Below are positions 27,546 to 37,950 of a stretch of DNA of 64,000 nt, in pieces (positions within the stretch are counted from its first letter, which is position 1; the number at the start of each line of letters is the position of its first letter). Source of the stretch: Alphaproteobacteria bacterium (GTDB lineage: Bacteria > Pseudomonadota > Alphaproteobacteria > Micavibrionales > Micavibrionaceae); contig NZDE01000005.1 of NCBI GenBank assembly GCA_002690045.1, forward strand, positions 1 to 64,000. The letters run 5' to 3'. Both the position numbers and the translations under genes were made by a program. The notes beneath the pieces are model-generated. The model worked only from the letters and a program-made list of their open reading frames with translations, did no database searches and was not told the DNA's origin.

Positions 27546-30500
27546 TTACGCAGCCTCTTCTAATGGCGGTTGATAGTCCAAATCCGCCAATAGACGTGCA
27601 TGTTGCGTATAGAATTTTTCGATATTGCCATGCTTGACTGGACCGAAACCTTTGACCATTTCAGGCAGTGCGAGCAATTCACGGCAAGTGTCTAAATTCT
27701 CCGCATTCAGCTTGGTGAGTACGGTTTCAATCATCGCTTCATAATCTTTAATCAACTGACGTTCAGCTTTACGCTCCGCAGTATAGCCAAAGATGTCGAA
27801 CGGCGTGCCACGCAGTCCTTTCATGCGGGCGAGCGTTTTGAAGCCATGCATCATCCATGACCCGAATTTAATCTTCTTCGGGCGGCCTGATGCAGGGTCT
27901 TTACGCGATAGTAGCGGCGGAGCGAGATTGAATTCGATTTTATAATCACCCGCAAATTGGCTTTGCAGCTTCTTAATAAACTCACCATCGCTATAAAGGC
28001 GCGCCACTTCATATTCATCCTTATAAGCCAGCAGCTTATGATATGAACGCGCGACGATTTGGGTGAGCGTATATTGATCCGCCCCAAACAGTTCATGTTC
28101 ACGCGCGGCGATTTTATCAACCATCGCTTTATAACGCTGTGCATAGGCCTTGTTTTGATACGCGGTAAGGTAATCCATACGGCGCGCCATAACATCTTCC
28201 AATGTCACAGCAATTTCATGGTCATCTTCATTATCTGATAAGACCGCATGCAGCATATCATCGACCTTGTTCAAATCATGCGCCGCCAAACGGCCAAAGG
28301 CAAAAGCCTTCTGGTTTGTTTCAACCGCAACGCCATTTAGCTCAATCGCGCGGTAAATTGATTCAAGATGCAGTGGGATCAATCCTCTCTGCCACGCGAA
28401 ACCAAGCATGAGAATATTGGTGTTAATCTCATCCCCCAACAACACACGTGCATATTCTGTCGCGCGGATGAAGGATGCACTATCGCTTTTTAGGCGCTGC
28501 AACAAGGTGCTGCGCACTTTCGCTTCAGCAAAATCAACATTGTTATTGGTCACGAAGGCCGATACTGGCGCTTGGTCGCCATTGACAACCGCGTGCGTTT
28601 TATCAGGGTTCAGCGTTTTATAGGCCGTTGCACCAACGGCGGAGACAATGTCACAGGCCATTAGCAAGTCCGCCCCGCCCGCAATAATATGCCCCGTTCT
28701 GAGGTCTGCTTGCGTTGGTCCGATGCGCACATGGCTTAGGACTTCGCCGCCCTTTTGCGCAAGGCCGGTCATATCAAGGTTACGGCAATGGATGCCTTCC
28801 AAATGCGCCGCCATACCAAGCAAGGCGCCAATCGTCAAAACGCCTGTGCCACCAATACCAGTAACAATTATGTTATAGGCTTTATCAAGCTTTGGCACAG
28901 TCGGCATCGGGATGCCGCTAAAAATGCTCTGCCCTTCGGTTTCCGAAGCTATGGTCTTTTTAATCTCCCCGCCATGGACGGTAACGAAAGACGGACAGAA
29001 GCCCTTCAAACATGAGAAATCTTTGTTACACATAGACTGGTTAATCTGGCGTTTACGGCCATATTCAGTTTCTAACGGCTGCACCGCAACGCAGTTTGAC
29101 TGTACCGAGCAGTCCCCACAGCCTTCACAGACGGCATCATTAATCATCACGCGCTTGGCAGGGTCTGGGTAAAGACCACGCTTACGGCGGCGACGTTTTT
29201 CAGCCGCGCAGGTTTGGTCATAGATTATAACCGTTGTGCCTTCCGTCTTTTGGCATTCTTCCATGATTTTTTGTAAGTAATCACGACTAAGCACCTTCAC
29301 TTCGGATGGAATTTCTTTCATACCTTTATAAATTTCAGGCTGCTCGCTCAAAATCCATGCTTTTGTAACGCCTTCCGCCATGACCTGCTGGGCAACGCGA
29401 TAAACAGGCAGTTCACCATCAACATGCTGCCCGCCTGTCATTGCCACGGCATCGTTATAAAGTATTTTATAGGTAATATTGACCTTACCCGCCACAGCCG
29501 CGCGGATCGCCAAAGTCCCCGAATGGAAATACGTCCCATCACCCAAATTGGCGAAAATATGTTTGCGTTCCGTGAATGGCGCCATACCAACCCATGGCAC
29601 ACCTTCACCGCCCATTTGCGTACAAAGCGCGGAATTACGGTCCATCCACTGCACCATGTAGTGACAGCCAATCCCAACCATCGCAAAGCCATCTTCTGGC
29701 ACTTTGGTTGATGAATTATGCGGGCAGCCTGCGCAGTAATATGGCTTACGCAGTGACGGCGGGGTATAGGCCTTTGACTCTTTTTCGTAACGTTCATAAA
29801 AGGCGAGCGCCTTTTCAATTTGTTCATTGTGATAGAAACGCGCAATACGCTGCGCAATCACGCGGGCAACCATGCCAACATTATGGTCGTTATCAAGCGG
29901 CAAGAGCGGCTTTCGATGTTCATCATATTTACCGACAACCATCGGGCGTTTTTCAGGCGGCCAGTTGAAAATTTGCTGGGTTAGCTGGTTTTCGATCAAT
30001 TCGCGCTTTTCTTCGACGATGAGGATTTCTTCGAGCCCCTCAACAAATTCATGCGCGCCCACAGGCTCAAGCGGCCATGGCATACCGACCTTATAAAGGC
30101 GAAGGCCAATTTCCTTCGCGATATCATCCGTAATGCCCAATTCAACCAAGGCCTGACGCACATCACCATAGGACTTACCTGATGTAATAATGCCAAAGCG
30201 CGGTTTCGGGCTATCCATCACCACGCGGTCAATTTTGTTCTTACGCGCAAAGGCGTGACATGCAAACAGCTTGTAATTCTGCAATCGCCAATCCACATCA
30301 CGCGGCACGTCACCGAGGCGAATATGCACCCCGCCTTGTGGCATTTCAAATTCAGATGCATCTGGCGTTAAAATCAAACGGTTTTCGCGGGATAGATCCA
30401 CCGTGCCTGATGTTTCAACATTTTCAGATGTCACCTTCATCGCCACCCAGCAGCCTGAATAACGTGACATTTCTATGCCGAGCACGCCATATTCAACAAA

Positions 30501-31040
30501 CTCCTGAATACTGGCCGGATAAAGCATCGGGATCATATAAGCATAAAGCGCATGGTCACTCTGACATGGCAAAGTCGATGATTTACAAGCATGGTCATCA
30601 CCGCAAATCGCCAGTACCCCGCCCTTCGACGCAGTCCCGTAAGCATTAGCATGACGCATCACATCACCAGAGCGATCAACGCCCGGTGATTTACCGTACC
30701 AAATGCCAAACACGCCATCATATTTTGACCCGCCGAGCAAATTCACTTGCTGCGTCCCCCAAACGGCGGTCGCGGCCAAATCTTCATTCACGCCTGGGTC
30801 AAATTCAACATTATGCGATTCCAGATATTTCTTGGCGCGCATAAGTTCCATATCATAGCCACCAAGCGGCGACCCACGATAACCTGAAATAAAGCCCGCG
30901 GTATTGAGCCCCGCATCCATATCACGGCGGCGCTGCACCAAAGGTATCCGCGTCAAAGCCTGAAGGCCGCTCATAAAAGCAACGCCTTCCTCTAGGTCAT
31001 ATTTATCGTTTAACGATACGTTTTTTAATGGCTTTGTCAT
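27546..31040 (-). CDS. fused 2-oxoacid:ferredoxin oxidoreductase (indolepyruvate ferredoxin oxidoreductase family)
   Basis: 1164 residues, a fusion of alpha and gamma-type parts in one chain. It decarboxylates a 2-oxoacid with CoA to acyl-CoA and passes electrons to ferredoxin. The TPP pyrophosphate-binding core lies in the central third (NLGDGTYFHSGTLAIRAA, then AMTGGQHVDG). Cysteine sets for Fe-S centres are YCAGCPHNS (about residue 435), CEGCGDCSVQSNC (about 635) and CNKDFSCLKGFCP (about 668). The C-terminal part has the gamma-type nucleotide motif IIVTGIGGTGVLTIGALLGM. The family name says indolepyruvate, but the position between isoleucine and leucine degradation operons favours branched-chain 2-oxoacids, replacing a branched-chain dehydrogenase complex. 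Confidence 0.88.
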   Translation of the reverse strand: MTKPLKNVSLNDKYDLEEGVAFMSGLQALTRIPLVQRRRDMDAGLNTAGFISGYRGSPLGGYDMELMRAKKYLESHNVEFDPGVNEDLAATAVWGTQQVNLLGGSKYDGVFGIWYGKSPGVDRSGDVMRHANAYGTASKGGVLAICGDDHACKSSTLPCQSDHALYAYMIPMLYPASIQEFVEYGVLGIEMSRYSGCWVAMKVTSENVETSGTVDLSRENRLILTPDASEFEMPQGGVHIRLGDVPRDVDWRLQNYKLFACHAFARKNKIDRVVMDSPKPRFGIITSGKSYGDVRQALVELGITDDIAKEIGLRLYKVGMPWPLEPVGAHEFVEGLEEILIVEEKRELIENQLTQQIFNWPPEKRPMVVGKYDEHRKPLLPLDNDHNVGMVARVIAQRIARFYHNEQIEKALAFYERYEKESKAYTPPSLRKPYYCAGCPHNSSTKVPEDGFAMVGIGCHYMVQWMDRNSALCTQMGGEGVPWVGMAPFTERKHIFANLGDGTYFHSGTLAIRAAVAGKVNITYKILYNDAVAMTGGQHVDGELPVYRVAQQVMAEGVTKAWILSEQPEIYKGMKEIPSEVKVLSRDYLQKIMEECQKTEGTTVIIYDQTCAAEKRRRRKRGLYPDPAKRVMINDAVCEGCGDCSVQSNCVAVQPLETEYGRKRQINQSMCNKDFSCLKGFCPSFVTVHGGEIKKTIASETEGQSIFSGIPMPTVPKLDKAYNIIVTGIGGTGVLTIGALLGMAAHLEGIHCRNLDMTGLAQKGGEVLSHVRIGPTQADLRTGHIIAGGADLLMACDIVSAVGATAYKTLNPDKTHAVVNGDQAPVSAFVTNNNVDFAEAKVRSTLLQRLKSDSASFIRATEYARVLLGDEINTNILMLGFAWQRGLIPLHLESIYRAIELNGVAVETNQKAFAFGRLAAHDLNKVDDMLHAVLSDNEDDHEIAVTLEDVMARRMDYLTAYQNKAYAQRYKAMVDKIAAREHELFGADQYTLTQIVARSYHKLLAYKDEYEVARLYSDGEFIKKLQSQFAGDYKIEFNLAPPLLSRKDPASGRPKKIKFGSWMMHGFKTLARMKGLRGTPFDIFGYTAERKAERQLIKDYEAMIETVLTKLNAENLDTCRELLALPEMVKGFGPVKHGNIEKFYTQHARLLADLDYQPPLEEAA

Positions 31041-31181
31041 GTCGATATACCCTGTTCGTGATATATATGGTTTTCAGTTTTCATTCTAATTGATGAGCAA
31101 AATAGCCCGAATTCACATCCCAAAACAGCAAATATTATGCTGCACCGCCGAATCCAGACCAAGATAACAATAATAGCAAAA

Positions 31182-31219
31182 CCGCCCCTTTTTTATTGTA
31201 ACTTTATTGCTTGGGGCGG
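31182..31219 (-). terminator. possible terminator after ivd
   Basis: Read on the minus strand, CCGCCCC and GGGGCGG form a 7-bp GC stem around a 24-base AT-rich loop, followed by TTTTGC. It begins 6 bp after the ivd stop and lies in the 185-bp gap before the oxidoreductase gene. The large loop lowers confidence. Confidence 0.4.
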
Positions 31220-31225
31220 ATAGTG

Positions 31226-32392
31226 TTAAACCGTTTCCCCAAACAATTCACGGCCGATGAGCATGCGGCGGATTTCGCTGGTGCCGGCTCCTATTTCGTA
31301 GAGTTTGGCGTCGCGCAGTAAGCGGCCGGTTGGGTATTCGTTGATATAGCCGTTCCCGCCGAGGGTTTGGATGGCTTGGAGCGCCATTTGTGTGGCGGCT
31401 TCGGCGCTGCAGAGGATGCAGCCTGCCGCGTCTTTACGGGCGGTTTCGCCGCGGTCACAGGCGGCGGCGACGGCGTAGACATAGGCGCGCTGCGCGGAAA
31501 GCGTGGTATACATATCCGCCATTTTGCCTTGCATCAGTTCAAATGTACCAATCGGCTTGCCGAATTGTTCGCGTTCATGGATGTAAGGGACAACAATATC
31601 CATACAAGCCTGCATAATGCCCAGCGGGCCGCCAGAAAGGACAACGCGTTCATAATCTAGGCCGCTCATCAACACGCGGACGCCTTGGTTCAGCCCGCCG
31701 AGGATATTTTCCTTTGGCACTTCACAGTCTTGGAAGACGAGTTCACAAGTATTTGACCCGCGCATGCCGAGTTTGTCGAGTTTTTGCGCGGTCGAAAAGC
31801 CCTTCATGCCTTTTTCAATGATGAAGGCCGTGATGCCCTTTGGCCCTGCGCTCGCGTCTGTTTTGGCGTAAACCACCAATGTATGGGCGTCTGGGCCGTT
31901 GGTGATCCACATTTTATTGCCATTAAGAATGTAATGATCGCCATTTTCGCGGGCGGTGAGCTTCATGCTAACCACGTCTGAACCAGCATTTGGTTCACTC
32001 ATGGCAAGAGCGCCGATATGTTCACCGCTCACCAATTTTGTCAGATATTTCTGTTTCTGTTCTTCACTGCCGTTTTTGTGGATTTGGTTAACGCAAAGGT
32101 TAGAATGCGCACCATAGCTGAGGCCGATTGACGCCGAAGCGCGGGAGATTTCTTCCATCGCAATGACATGCGCCAAATAGCCCATATTCGTGCCGCCATA
32201 TTCCTCAGCAACGGTAAGGCCTAGCAGACCCATTTCACCGAGTTTCGGCCATAATTCATTTGGGAAGGCGTTTTTCTCATCAACTTCCGCTGCCATTGGT
32301 GCGATTTCGTTCTGCGCGAAGTCGTAAACTGCATCACGCAGCATATCAATATCTTCACCATGGTTAAAGTTCAGTGTTGGATAAGGTATCAT
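31226..32392 (-). CDS. ivd: isovaleryl-CoA dehydrogenase
   Basis: 388 residues. It oxidises isovaleryl-CoA to 3-methylcrotonyl-CoA in leucine degradation. A diagnostic feature is that the catalytic glutamate is in the isovaleryl-CoA dehydrogenase position ([16 protein letters not shown], about residue 245), while the place used by other acyl-CoA dehydrogenases is Gly ([12 protein letters not shown]). FAD/substrate blocks [18 protein letters not shown] and [13 protein letters not shown] are present. It is the last gene of the leucine operon, 20 bp after the HMG-CoA lyase gene. Its 3' third uses more GC-rich codons than its neighbours. Confidence 0.94.
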   Translation of the reverse strand: MIPYPTLNFNHGEDIDMLRDAVYDFAQNEIAPMAAEVDEKNAFPNELWPKLGEMGLLGLTVAEEYGGTNMGYLAHVIAMEEISRASASIGLSYGAHSNLCVNQIHKNGSEEQKQKYLTKLVSGEHIGALAMSEPNAGSDVVSMKLTARENGDHYILNGNKMWITNGPDAHTLVVYAKTDASAGPKGITAFIIEKGMKGFSTAQKLDKLGMRGSNTCELVFQDCEVPKENILGGLNQGVRVLMSGLDYERVVLSGGPLGIMQACMDIVVPYIHEREQFGKPIGTFELMQGKMADMYTTLSAQRAYVYAVAAACDRGETARKDAAGCILCSAEAATQMALQAIQTLGGNGYINEYPTGRLLRDAKLYEIGAGTSEIRRMLIGRELFGETV

Positions 32393-32412
32393 CCGATTAC
32401 TCCCATTCTATC

Positions 32413-33321
32413 TTATTGTTTATCTTGTGGTTTTAATGCATTTGCGACATGCCCCACGGGTTTACGCCCCAGGTGGTCTGAAATATACCATGCCGCATCA
32501 ATTAATTTATTGAGGTCAAGCCCCGTATCCATGCCAAGGCCATTCAGCATATAGACAACGTCTTCGGTTGCAACATTACCCGATGCGCCTTTCGCGTAAG
32601 GACAGCCGCCAAGTCCTGCGATAGAACTATCCACCACGCGGATGCCCTTTTCAAGCCCAGCATAGATATTGGCAAGTGCCTGCCCATAGGTATCATGGCA
32701 ATGCAGCGCGATTTCAGAAAGCGGCATAACATCAGATACAACACGCACGACATCTTGCATATGGCGCGGCGTGCCCACGCCAATCGTGTCGCCGAGCGAG
32801 ACTTCATAACAACCGATTTTATGGAGTTTTTTCGCGACTTCAGCGACGCGGCTAATCGGCACTGCGCCTTCATAAGGGCAGCCCGCCACGCAAGACACAT
32901 AGCCACGTATTTTGATGTTTGCGGCTTTCGCCAGTTCGACCACAGGGGCGAAACGCTCGAAGCTTTCATGGATACTGCAATTAATATTCTTTTGCGTGAA
33001 GCTTTCCGATGCCGCCGTAAAAATCGCGATAGTATCAACCCGCTTATGGGTCATCGCAGCATCCATGCCGCGCAAGTTTGGGACAAGGACAGGGTAGCTT
33101 ACATCATCATGGTCAGCGGCGAGCGCAGCCATTAATTCGTTATGGTCAGCCATTTGCGGCACCCATTTCGGGGAAACAAAGCTTGTTGCCTCAATATGAC
33201 GCAGCCCTGCTTCTTTGAGGCGCATTATTAAGTCAATTTTGACATCGGTCGACACAGGCTTTGCTTCGTTCTGCAAACCATCGCGCGGGCCGACTTCATA
33301 TATAGTGACAAAATCCCCCAT
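32413..33321 (-). CDS. mvaB: hydroxymethylglutaryl-CoA lyase
   Basis: 302 residues (typical about 300). It splits HMG-CoA into acetoacetate and acetyl-CoA, the last step of leucine catabolism. The DRE-TIM barrel start EVGPRDGLQNE (residues about 10-20), the loop SLGDTIGVGTPRHMQDVVR and the signature SSIAGLGGCPYAKGASGNVA with the catalytic cysteine are all present. It starts 2 bp after the mccA stop and precedes ivd by 20 bp, matching liu-type operons. Confidence 0.95.
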   Translation of the reverse strand: MGDFVTIYEVGPRDGLQNEAKPVSTDVKIDLIMRLKEAGLRHIEATSFVSPKWVPQMADHNELMAALAADHDDVSYPVLVPNLRGMDAAMTHKRVDTIAIFTAASESFTQKNINCSIHESFERFAPVVELAKAANIKIRGYVSCVAGCPYEGAVPISRVAEVAKKLHKIGCYEVSLGDTIGVGTPRHMQDVVRVVSDVMPLSEIALHCHDTYGQALANIYAGLEKGIRVVDSSIAGLGGCPYAKGASGNVATEDVVYMLNGLGMDTGLDLNKLIDAAWYISDHLGRKPVGHVANALKPQDKQ

Positions 33322-33323
33322 AT

Positions 33324-35339
33324 TTATGCGGCCTCTTCTTCTTGTGAGAATTCTAGCAAGACCGCGCCGTCTAACACTTGGTCATTTTCGGCATGGTTCA
33401 GGCGGGCAATCACCCCATCTTTCGGGGCGCGGAGCGTCATTTCAAGCTTCATTGCTTCCATGATAATCAGCGGTTCGTCTTTGCTGACTTTCGCGCCTTC
33501 TTTGACGAGGACTTTGATAATCGTCCCCGGCATGGGTGAGACGATCTGCGCATCATTACCGCCTGCCGCGCTATCGTGTAAATCATAACGGTCACGAGCA
33601 AAAACAACGGGACGGCCTTGGGACAGCAGCGTCAAGCTCTGCGCCGCGCCATCATAGGTGTATTTCATGTGATGGGTTACGCCATCGACTTCAAAAGCCA
33701 TGGCTTCGTCATCCATGTGCAGCAGGCGCATATCAAAAACATCATCGCCGACGCTGACTTGGTAATTCGCCTCATGGCCATGAATAACGTAAGTCATTAA
33801 TTCATCATTCGTGCGCAGACGAATATTTTTCTTCACCGCATGGTTCATGCGCCAGTTATCTGGCACCGCCCATGGGTCATCAAGGTCATCGAAGCTGCGA
33901 TACAGGCCAAGGCCGAAGAACACTGCAGCCGCTGCTTGTTCATAAGGGGCAGCCTGACCATAATCCGCAGGCAATAAATCACCCTCATATTGCGGGACGA
34001 AATGGGTATGGACATCCGCGCTCACAAACGCAGGGTGGGTGATGATATTGCGTAGATATTCTTGGTTATTGCGAACGCCGAGGAAGGCTGTCCCTTCCAA
34101 GGCTTGTTTCAGGCGTTTCAGCGCAATCTCACGGCTTTCGCCCCAGCAGATGAGCTTCGCCATCATCGGGTCATAATAAACGCTGATTTGGTCACCCGCT
34201 TCAACGCCGCTATCAAGGCGGTAAACGCTTTCATCCATATCGGCAATTAAAACATCCTCAATTACGCCAATTTGCGGCACAAAATTATTGGCCGGGTCTT
34301 CGGCGTAGATACGCAGCTCAAACGCATGACCATCAATGAACAGCTCATCCTGCATGCACGGAATTTTACCGCCCGCCGCGATTAACAACTGCCATTCGAC
34401 AAAATCCTGCCCGCTAATCAGCTCACTCACAGGGTGTTCAACCTGTAAACGGGTGTTCATTTCCATGAAATAGAATGATTTTTCGGTAATCGCCTGACTT
34501 GCATCAACGATGAACTCCACGGTGCCCGCGCCGCAATAATCAATCGCCGCCGCTGCCTTCACCGCAATCGCGCCGATTTTTGCGCGAGCATCTTCTGAAA
34601 TGCCTGGTGCAGGGGCTTCTTCAACGACTTTTTGGTGGCGACGCTGAACGGAACAGTCGCGCTCAAACAAATGCACATAATTGCCATGGCTATCGCCAAA
34701 GACTTGCACTTCGATATGGCGCGGCTTTTCAATATACTTCTCGATCAAGACAGCATCATTGCCAAAGGCCGCTTTCGCTTCGCGTTTACAGCTTTCAAGG
34801 TCTTCAAGGAAGCTTTTTGCGCTATCAATGCGGCGCATACCTTTACCGCCGCCGCCCGCGACGGCCTTGACCAACACAGGGAAACCGATTTTCTCAGCTT
34901 CACCTTTTAAAAAGGCCGCGTCTTGGTTGTCGCCCTGATAACCCGGCACAACGGGCACACCTGCATCTTGCATAATGGCTTTGGCGCGGTCTTTTAAACC
35001 CATGGCATCAATTGACTTCGCCGATGGGCCAATAAAGACAATGCCTTCTTTGGCGCAGCGTTCAGCAAAAGCCGCATTTTCAGACAAAAACCCATATCCA
35101 GGGTGGACCGCCTCTGCACCTGATAATTTCGCGGCCTCAATAATGCGGTCGGCAATCAAATAAGACTCGCTCGCCTTCGCGCCGCCAATATAAACGGCGT
35201 CATCCGCCATGCGTACATGCAGTGCGTCTTGGTCGGCATCTGAATATACGGCAACGGTTTTAATGCCCATATGACGCGCTGTTTTAATGACGCGGCAGGC
35301 AATTTCTCCACGATTGGCAATTAATATGGTGCTGAACAT
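33324..35339 (-). CDS. mccA: 3-methylcrotonyl-CoA carboxylase biotin-carrying subunit (alpha)
   Basis: 671 residues, containing biotin carboxylase (about 1-445) and C-terminal biotinyl domain (about 595-665). The ATP-grasp part has the glycine-rich loop KAVAGGGGKGMRRI and the motif EMNTRLQVEHPVSELISGQD. The biotinylation site is IIMEAMKLEMTLRAP, with the lysine near residue 630. With mccB it carboxylates 3-methylcrotonyl-CoA. Propionyl-CoA carboxylase alpha subunits look similar, but the company of mccB, hydratase, HMG-CoA lyase and ivd, together with the methylcitrate operon for propionyl-CoA, favours MCC. Confidence 0.92.
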   Translation of the reverse strand: MFSTILIANRGEIACRVIKTARHMGIKTVAVYSDADQDALHVRMADDAVYIGGAKASESYLIADRIIEAAKLSGAEAVHPGYGFLSENAAFAERCAKEGIVFIGPSAKSIDAMGLKDRAKAIMQDAGVPVVPGYQGDNQDAAFLKGEAEKIGFPVLVKAVAGGGGKGMRRIDSAKSFLEDLESCKREAKAAFGNDAVLIEKYIEKPRHIEVQVFGDSHGNYVHLFERDCSVQRRHQKVVEEAPAPGISEDARAKIGAIAVKAAAAIDYCGAGTVEFIVDASQAITEKSFYFMEMNTRLQVEHPVSELISGQDFVEWQLLIAAGGKIPCMQDELFIDGHAFELRIYAEDPANNFVPQIGVIEDVLIADMDESVYRLDSGVEAGDQISVYYDPMMAKLICWGESREIALKRLKQALEGTAFLGVRNNQEYLRNIITHPAFVSADVHTHFVPQYEGDLLPADYGQAAPYEQAAAAVFFGLGLYRSFDDLDDPWAVPDNWRMNHAVKKNIRLRTNDELMTYVIHGHEANYQVSVGDDVFDMRLLHMDDEAMAFEVDGVTHHMKYTYDGAAQSLTLLSQGRPVVFARDRYDLHDSAAGGNDAQIVSPMPGTIIKVLVKEGAKVSKDEPLIIMEAMKLEMTLRAPKDGVIARLNHAENDQVLDGAVLLEFSQEEEAA

Positions 35340-35354
35340 TTTCCCTGTCCTTTT

Positions 35355-36143
35355 TTATTTTATCCAGTTCGCCTGACGCTTTTCAAGAAAGGCTGAAAGG
35401 CCTTCCTGCGATTCTTCGCCCGCACGAATTTTCGCAATGCGGATGGCGGTATCATATAATTCAGTATCGGCAATTACACCCGCGCCGCTAATATCATCAA
35501 CCAAAGCTTTGGCGGCACGCATTGCTTCTGGGCCATTTTTCGCGATTAATGCCAATTTTTCGTCAAGCTTCGCACTGACCGCTTCGGCATTGTCCACAAC
35601 TTCGTGGATCAGTCCGATATTCAACGCATGCGCCGCCGAGATAAATTCAGCCGTTTGGAAATAACGACGCGCCTGACGTTTACCAATGGCACGCATCACA
35701 TAAGGCGCAATGGTCGCAGGAATTAAGCCCAATTTCACTTCTGAAAGCGCAAATTTAGTATCTTCTGCCGCGATGACAAAATCACAGCAGGACACCAACC
35801 CCATGCCGCCGCCCATTGCCGCGCCATATACCGCTGCGATCGTTAGCTGCGGCAATTCATAAAGGGATTTCAGCATATTAGCGAGGGCAAGCGCGTCTTG
35901 GAAGTTTTCTTCCTCGCTATATGTTGCCGCTTCCTTCATCCAGTTCATATCTGCGCCCGCGGAAAAGCTTTTCCCCGCGCCAGTGAGCACAACAACATTC
36001 ACATCATCCGCCACAGCCAACTTAATAAAGGCTTCGTGCAGATCGGCAATCATATCCTGATTAAAGGCATTATGAACTTCGCCGCGGTTTAAGGTGACGC
36101 GGGCAATGCCTTTTTCAGTTTCAACAATAACATGCTTACTCAT
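35355..36143 (-). CDS. liuC: methylglutaconyl-CoA hydratase (enoyl-CoA hydratase family)
   Basis: 262 residues, crotonase fold. It hydrates 3-methylglutaconyl-CoA to HMG-CoA. The oxyanion-hole segments are visible (SFSAGADMNWMKEAA and YGAAMGGGMGLVSCCDFVIA). The block FALSEVKLGLIPATIAPYVM with RRYFQTAEFISA is typical of the LiuC type. It lies between mccB and mccA, 15 bp from each, the standard liu order. It might also hydrate tiglyl-CoA for the isoleucine branch, for which no separate hydratase is visible here. Confidence 0.9.
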   Translation of the reverse strand: MSKHVIVETEKGIARVTLNRGEVHNAFNQDMIADLHEAFIKLAVADDVNVVVLTGAGKSFSAGADMNWMKEAATYSEEENFQDALALANMLKSLYELPQLTIAAVYGAAMGGGMGLVSCCDFVIAAEDTKFALSEVKLGLIPATIAPYVMRAIGKRQARRYFQTAEFISAAHALNIGLIHEVVDNAEAVSAKLDEKLALIAKNGPEAMRAAKALVDDISGAGVIADTELYDTAIRIAKIRAGEESQEGLSAFLEKRQANWIK

Positions 36144-36158
36144 TTATCTTCCTTCACC

Positions 36159-37766
36159 TTACATGCGGAATAGGTTCGATTTTGCATCACCCATTGGCGC
36201 GTTCAATGTCGCACTTAACCCCAAAGCCAAGACACGGCGCGTATCAGCGGGGTCAATGATGCCATCATCCCATAGGCGCGCCGATGCATAATATGGATGG
36301 CCTTGCGTTTCAAATTGCGTGGTGATTTGATCACGCAGTTTCTTTTCTTCTGCGGCTGGCCAATCTTTGCCGCTGCGCTTTAATTTCTCGCGCGTTACAG
36401 TGGCGAGAACGCCTGCCGCTTGTTCGCCGCCCATTACAGAAATACGCGCATTCGGCCACATCCACAGGAAGCGCGGGTCATAAGCACGGCCACACATACC
36501 GTAATTGCCTGCGCCAAATGAACCGCCAATAATCACGGTCAGTTTCGGAACGCGGGCATTCGCCACCGCTGTCACCATTTTCGCGCCATCTTTGGCAATA
36601 CCACCTGCTTCATATTTACTGCCGACCATAAAGCCGGTGATATTTTGCAGGAAGACCAACGGAATGCCGCGCTGGTCACACATCTTAATGAAATGCGCGC
36701 CTTTTAATGCGGATTCAGAAAATAACACACCGTTATTAGCCACGATGCCGACCGGCATGCCTTCAATATGCGCGAAGCCCGTAATCAGCGTCGTGCCGTA
36801 GCGCGCTTTAAATTCATGAAATTCTGATCCATCGACCAGACGCGCAATGACTTCTTTGACATCAAATTGCGTCTTTAAATCTTGCGGAATAATACCGTAA
36901 AGCTCTTCAGCATCATAAAGCGGGTTACGCGGCGTAGTTAGAGCAATCTCCGCGATTTTCTCACGATTGAGATTTGAAACACTCTCACGCGCCAATTCAA
37001 GGGCGTGATAATCATCTTCAGCCAAATAATCCGCAACACCCGAAACGCGGGTATGGAGGTCACCGCCGCCAAGATCTTCTGCGCTCACTTCTTCACCCGT
37101 TGCGGCTTTTACAAGCGGCGGGCCAGCAAGGAAAATCGTCCCCTGCTCCTTCACAATAATGCTTTCATCTGACATTGCTGGCACATAAGCGCCGCCTGCA
37201 GTACAAGACCCCATTACCACAGCAATTTGCGGAATGTTCTGCGCGGACATATTCGCTTGGTTAAAGAAGATACGTCCAAAATGTTCTTTATCAGGAAAGA
37301 CTTCATCTTGGTTTGGCAAATTCGCGCCGCCGCTATCAACCAAATATATACATGGAAGATGGTTCTGCATCGCAATTTCCTGCGCGCGCAAATGCTTCTT
37401 AGCGGTCAGCGGATAATATGTCCCGCCCTTAACGGTCGCATCATTACAAACAATCACACATTCCTGCCCCGCAACGCGGCCAATGCCAGTGATAATGCCC
37501 GCAGACGGAATATCATCAATATAAACATCATAAGCAGCCAGCTGAGAGAATTCTAGGAATGCGGCGCCATCGTCAATCAACTGATTAATACGTTCGCGGG
37601 GCAATAATTTACCGCGGGAAAGGTGTCGTTCCGACGCCTTCTCACCGCCGCCAAGCTCGATTTCGGAAATCTTCTCGCGCAAATCATCGACCAAAAGCTG
37701 CATTTGTTTTTGGTTTGCTTTAAATGCATCAGCGTTAGCATCAATTTTTGTATGCAGAACAGCCAT
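36159..37766 (-). CDS. mccB: 3-methylcrotonyl-CoA carboxylase carboxyltransferase subunit (beta)
   Basis: 535 residues, standard for MCC beta. The two crotonase-like carboxyltransferase halves are clear. The N-terminal part includes [20 protein letters not shown] and [20 protein letters not shown]-type elements (here [20 protein letters not shown]), and the C-terminal part includes [20 protein letters not shown] and [20 protein letters not shown]. It is the first gene of the leucine operon, and its 5' side faces ilvE across a 184-bp divergent gap that must hold both promoters. No LiuR-type regulator adjoins. Confidence 0.94.
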   Translation of the reverse strand: MAVLHTKIDANADAFKANQKQMQLLVDDLREKISEIELGGGEKASERHLSRGKLLPRERINQLIDDGAAFLEFSQLAAYDVYIDDIPSAGIITGIGRVAGQECVIVCNDATVKGGTYYPLTAKKHLRAQEIAMQNHLPCIYLVDSGGANLPNQDEVFPDKEHFGRIFFNQANMSAQNIPQIAVVMGSCTAGGAYVPAMSDESIIVKEQGTIFLAGPPLVKAATGEEVSAEDLGGGDLHTRVSGVADYLAEDDYHALELARESVSNLNREKIAEIALTTPRNPLYDAEELYGIIPQDLKTQFDVKEVIARLVDGSEFHEFKARYGTTLITGFAHIEGMPVGIVANNGVLFSESALKGAHFIKMCDQRGIPLVFLQNITGFMVGSKYEAGGIAKDGAKMVTAVANARVPKLTVIIGGSFGAGNYGMCGRAYDPRFLWMWPNARISVMGGEQAAGVLATVTREKLKRSGKDWPAAEEKKLRDQITTQFETQGHPYYASARLWDDGIIDPADTRRVLALGLSATLNAPMGDAKSNLFRM

Positions 37767-37950
37767 ATTAGCGTTTTCCCCTGTCTATAAGAAATAGTCT
37801 TTTGACTTTATTTGCGCCAGAGTTTACCTTTATGCGAGCTATAGGGGAAGGGAAAATTTTTTTATCATTAGAAAACGATATATTTGTTTAAATTGCCCCG
37901 CAAAAAATTTATAGATATTACAAATAACAATAAGAAAACAGAGGTTTACT

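Noticed and set aside
33324-37766. Propionyl-CoA carboxylase instead of methylcrotonyl-CoA carboxylase
   Set aside because: Operon partners (methylglutaconyl-CoA hydratase, HMG-CoA lyase, isovaleryl-CoA dehydrogenase) are specific to leucine, and propionyl-CoA is served by prpBCD.
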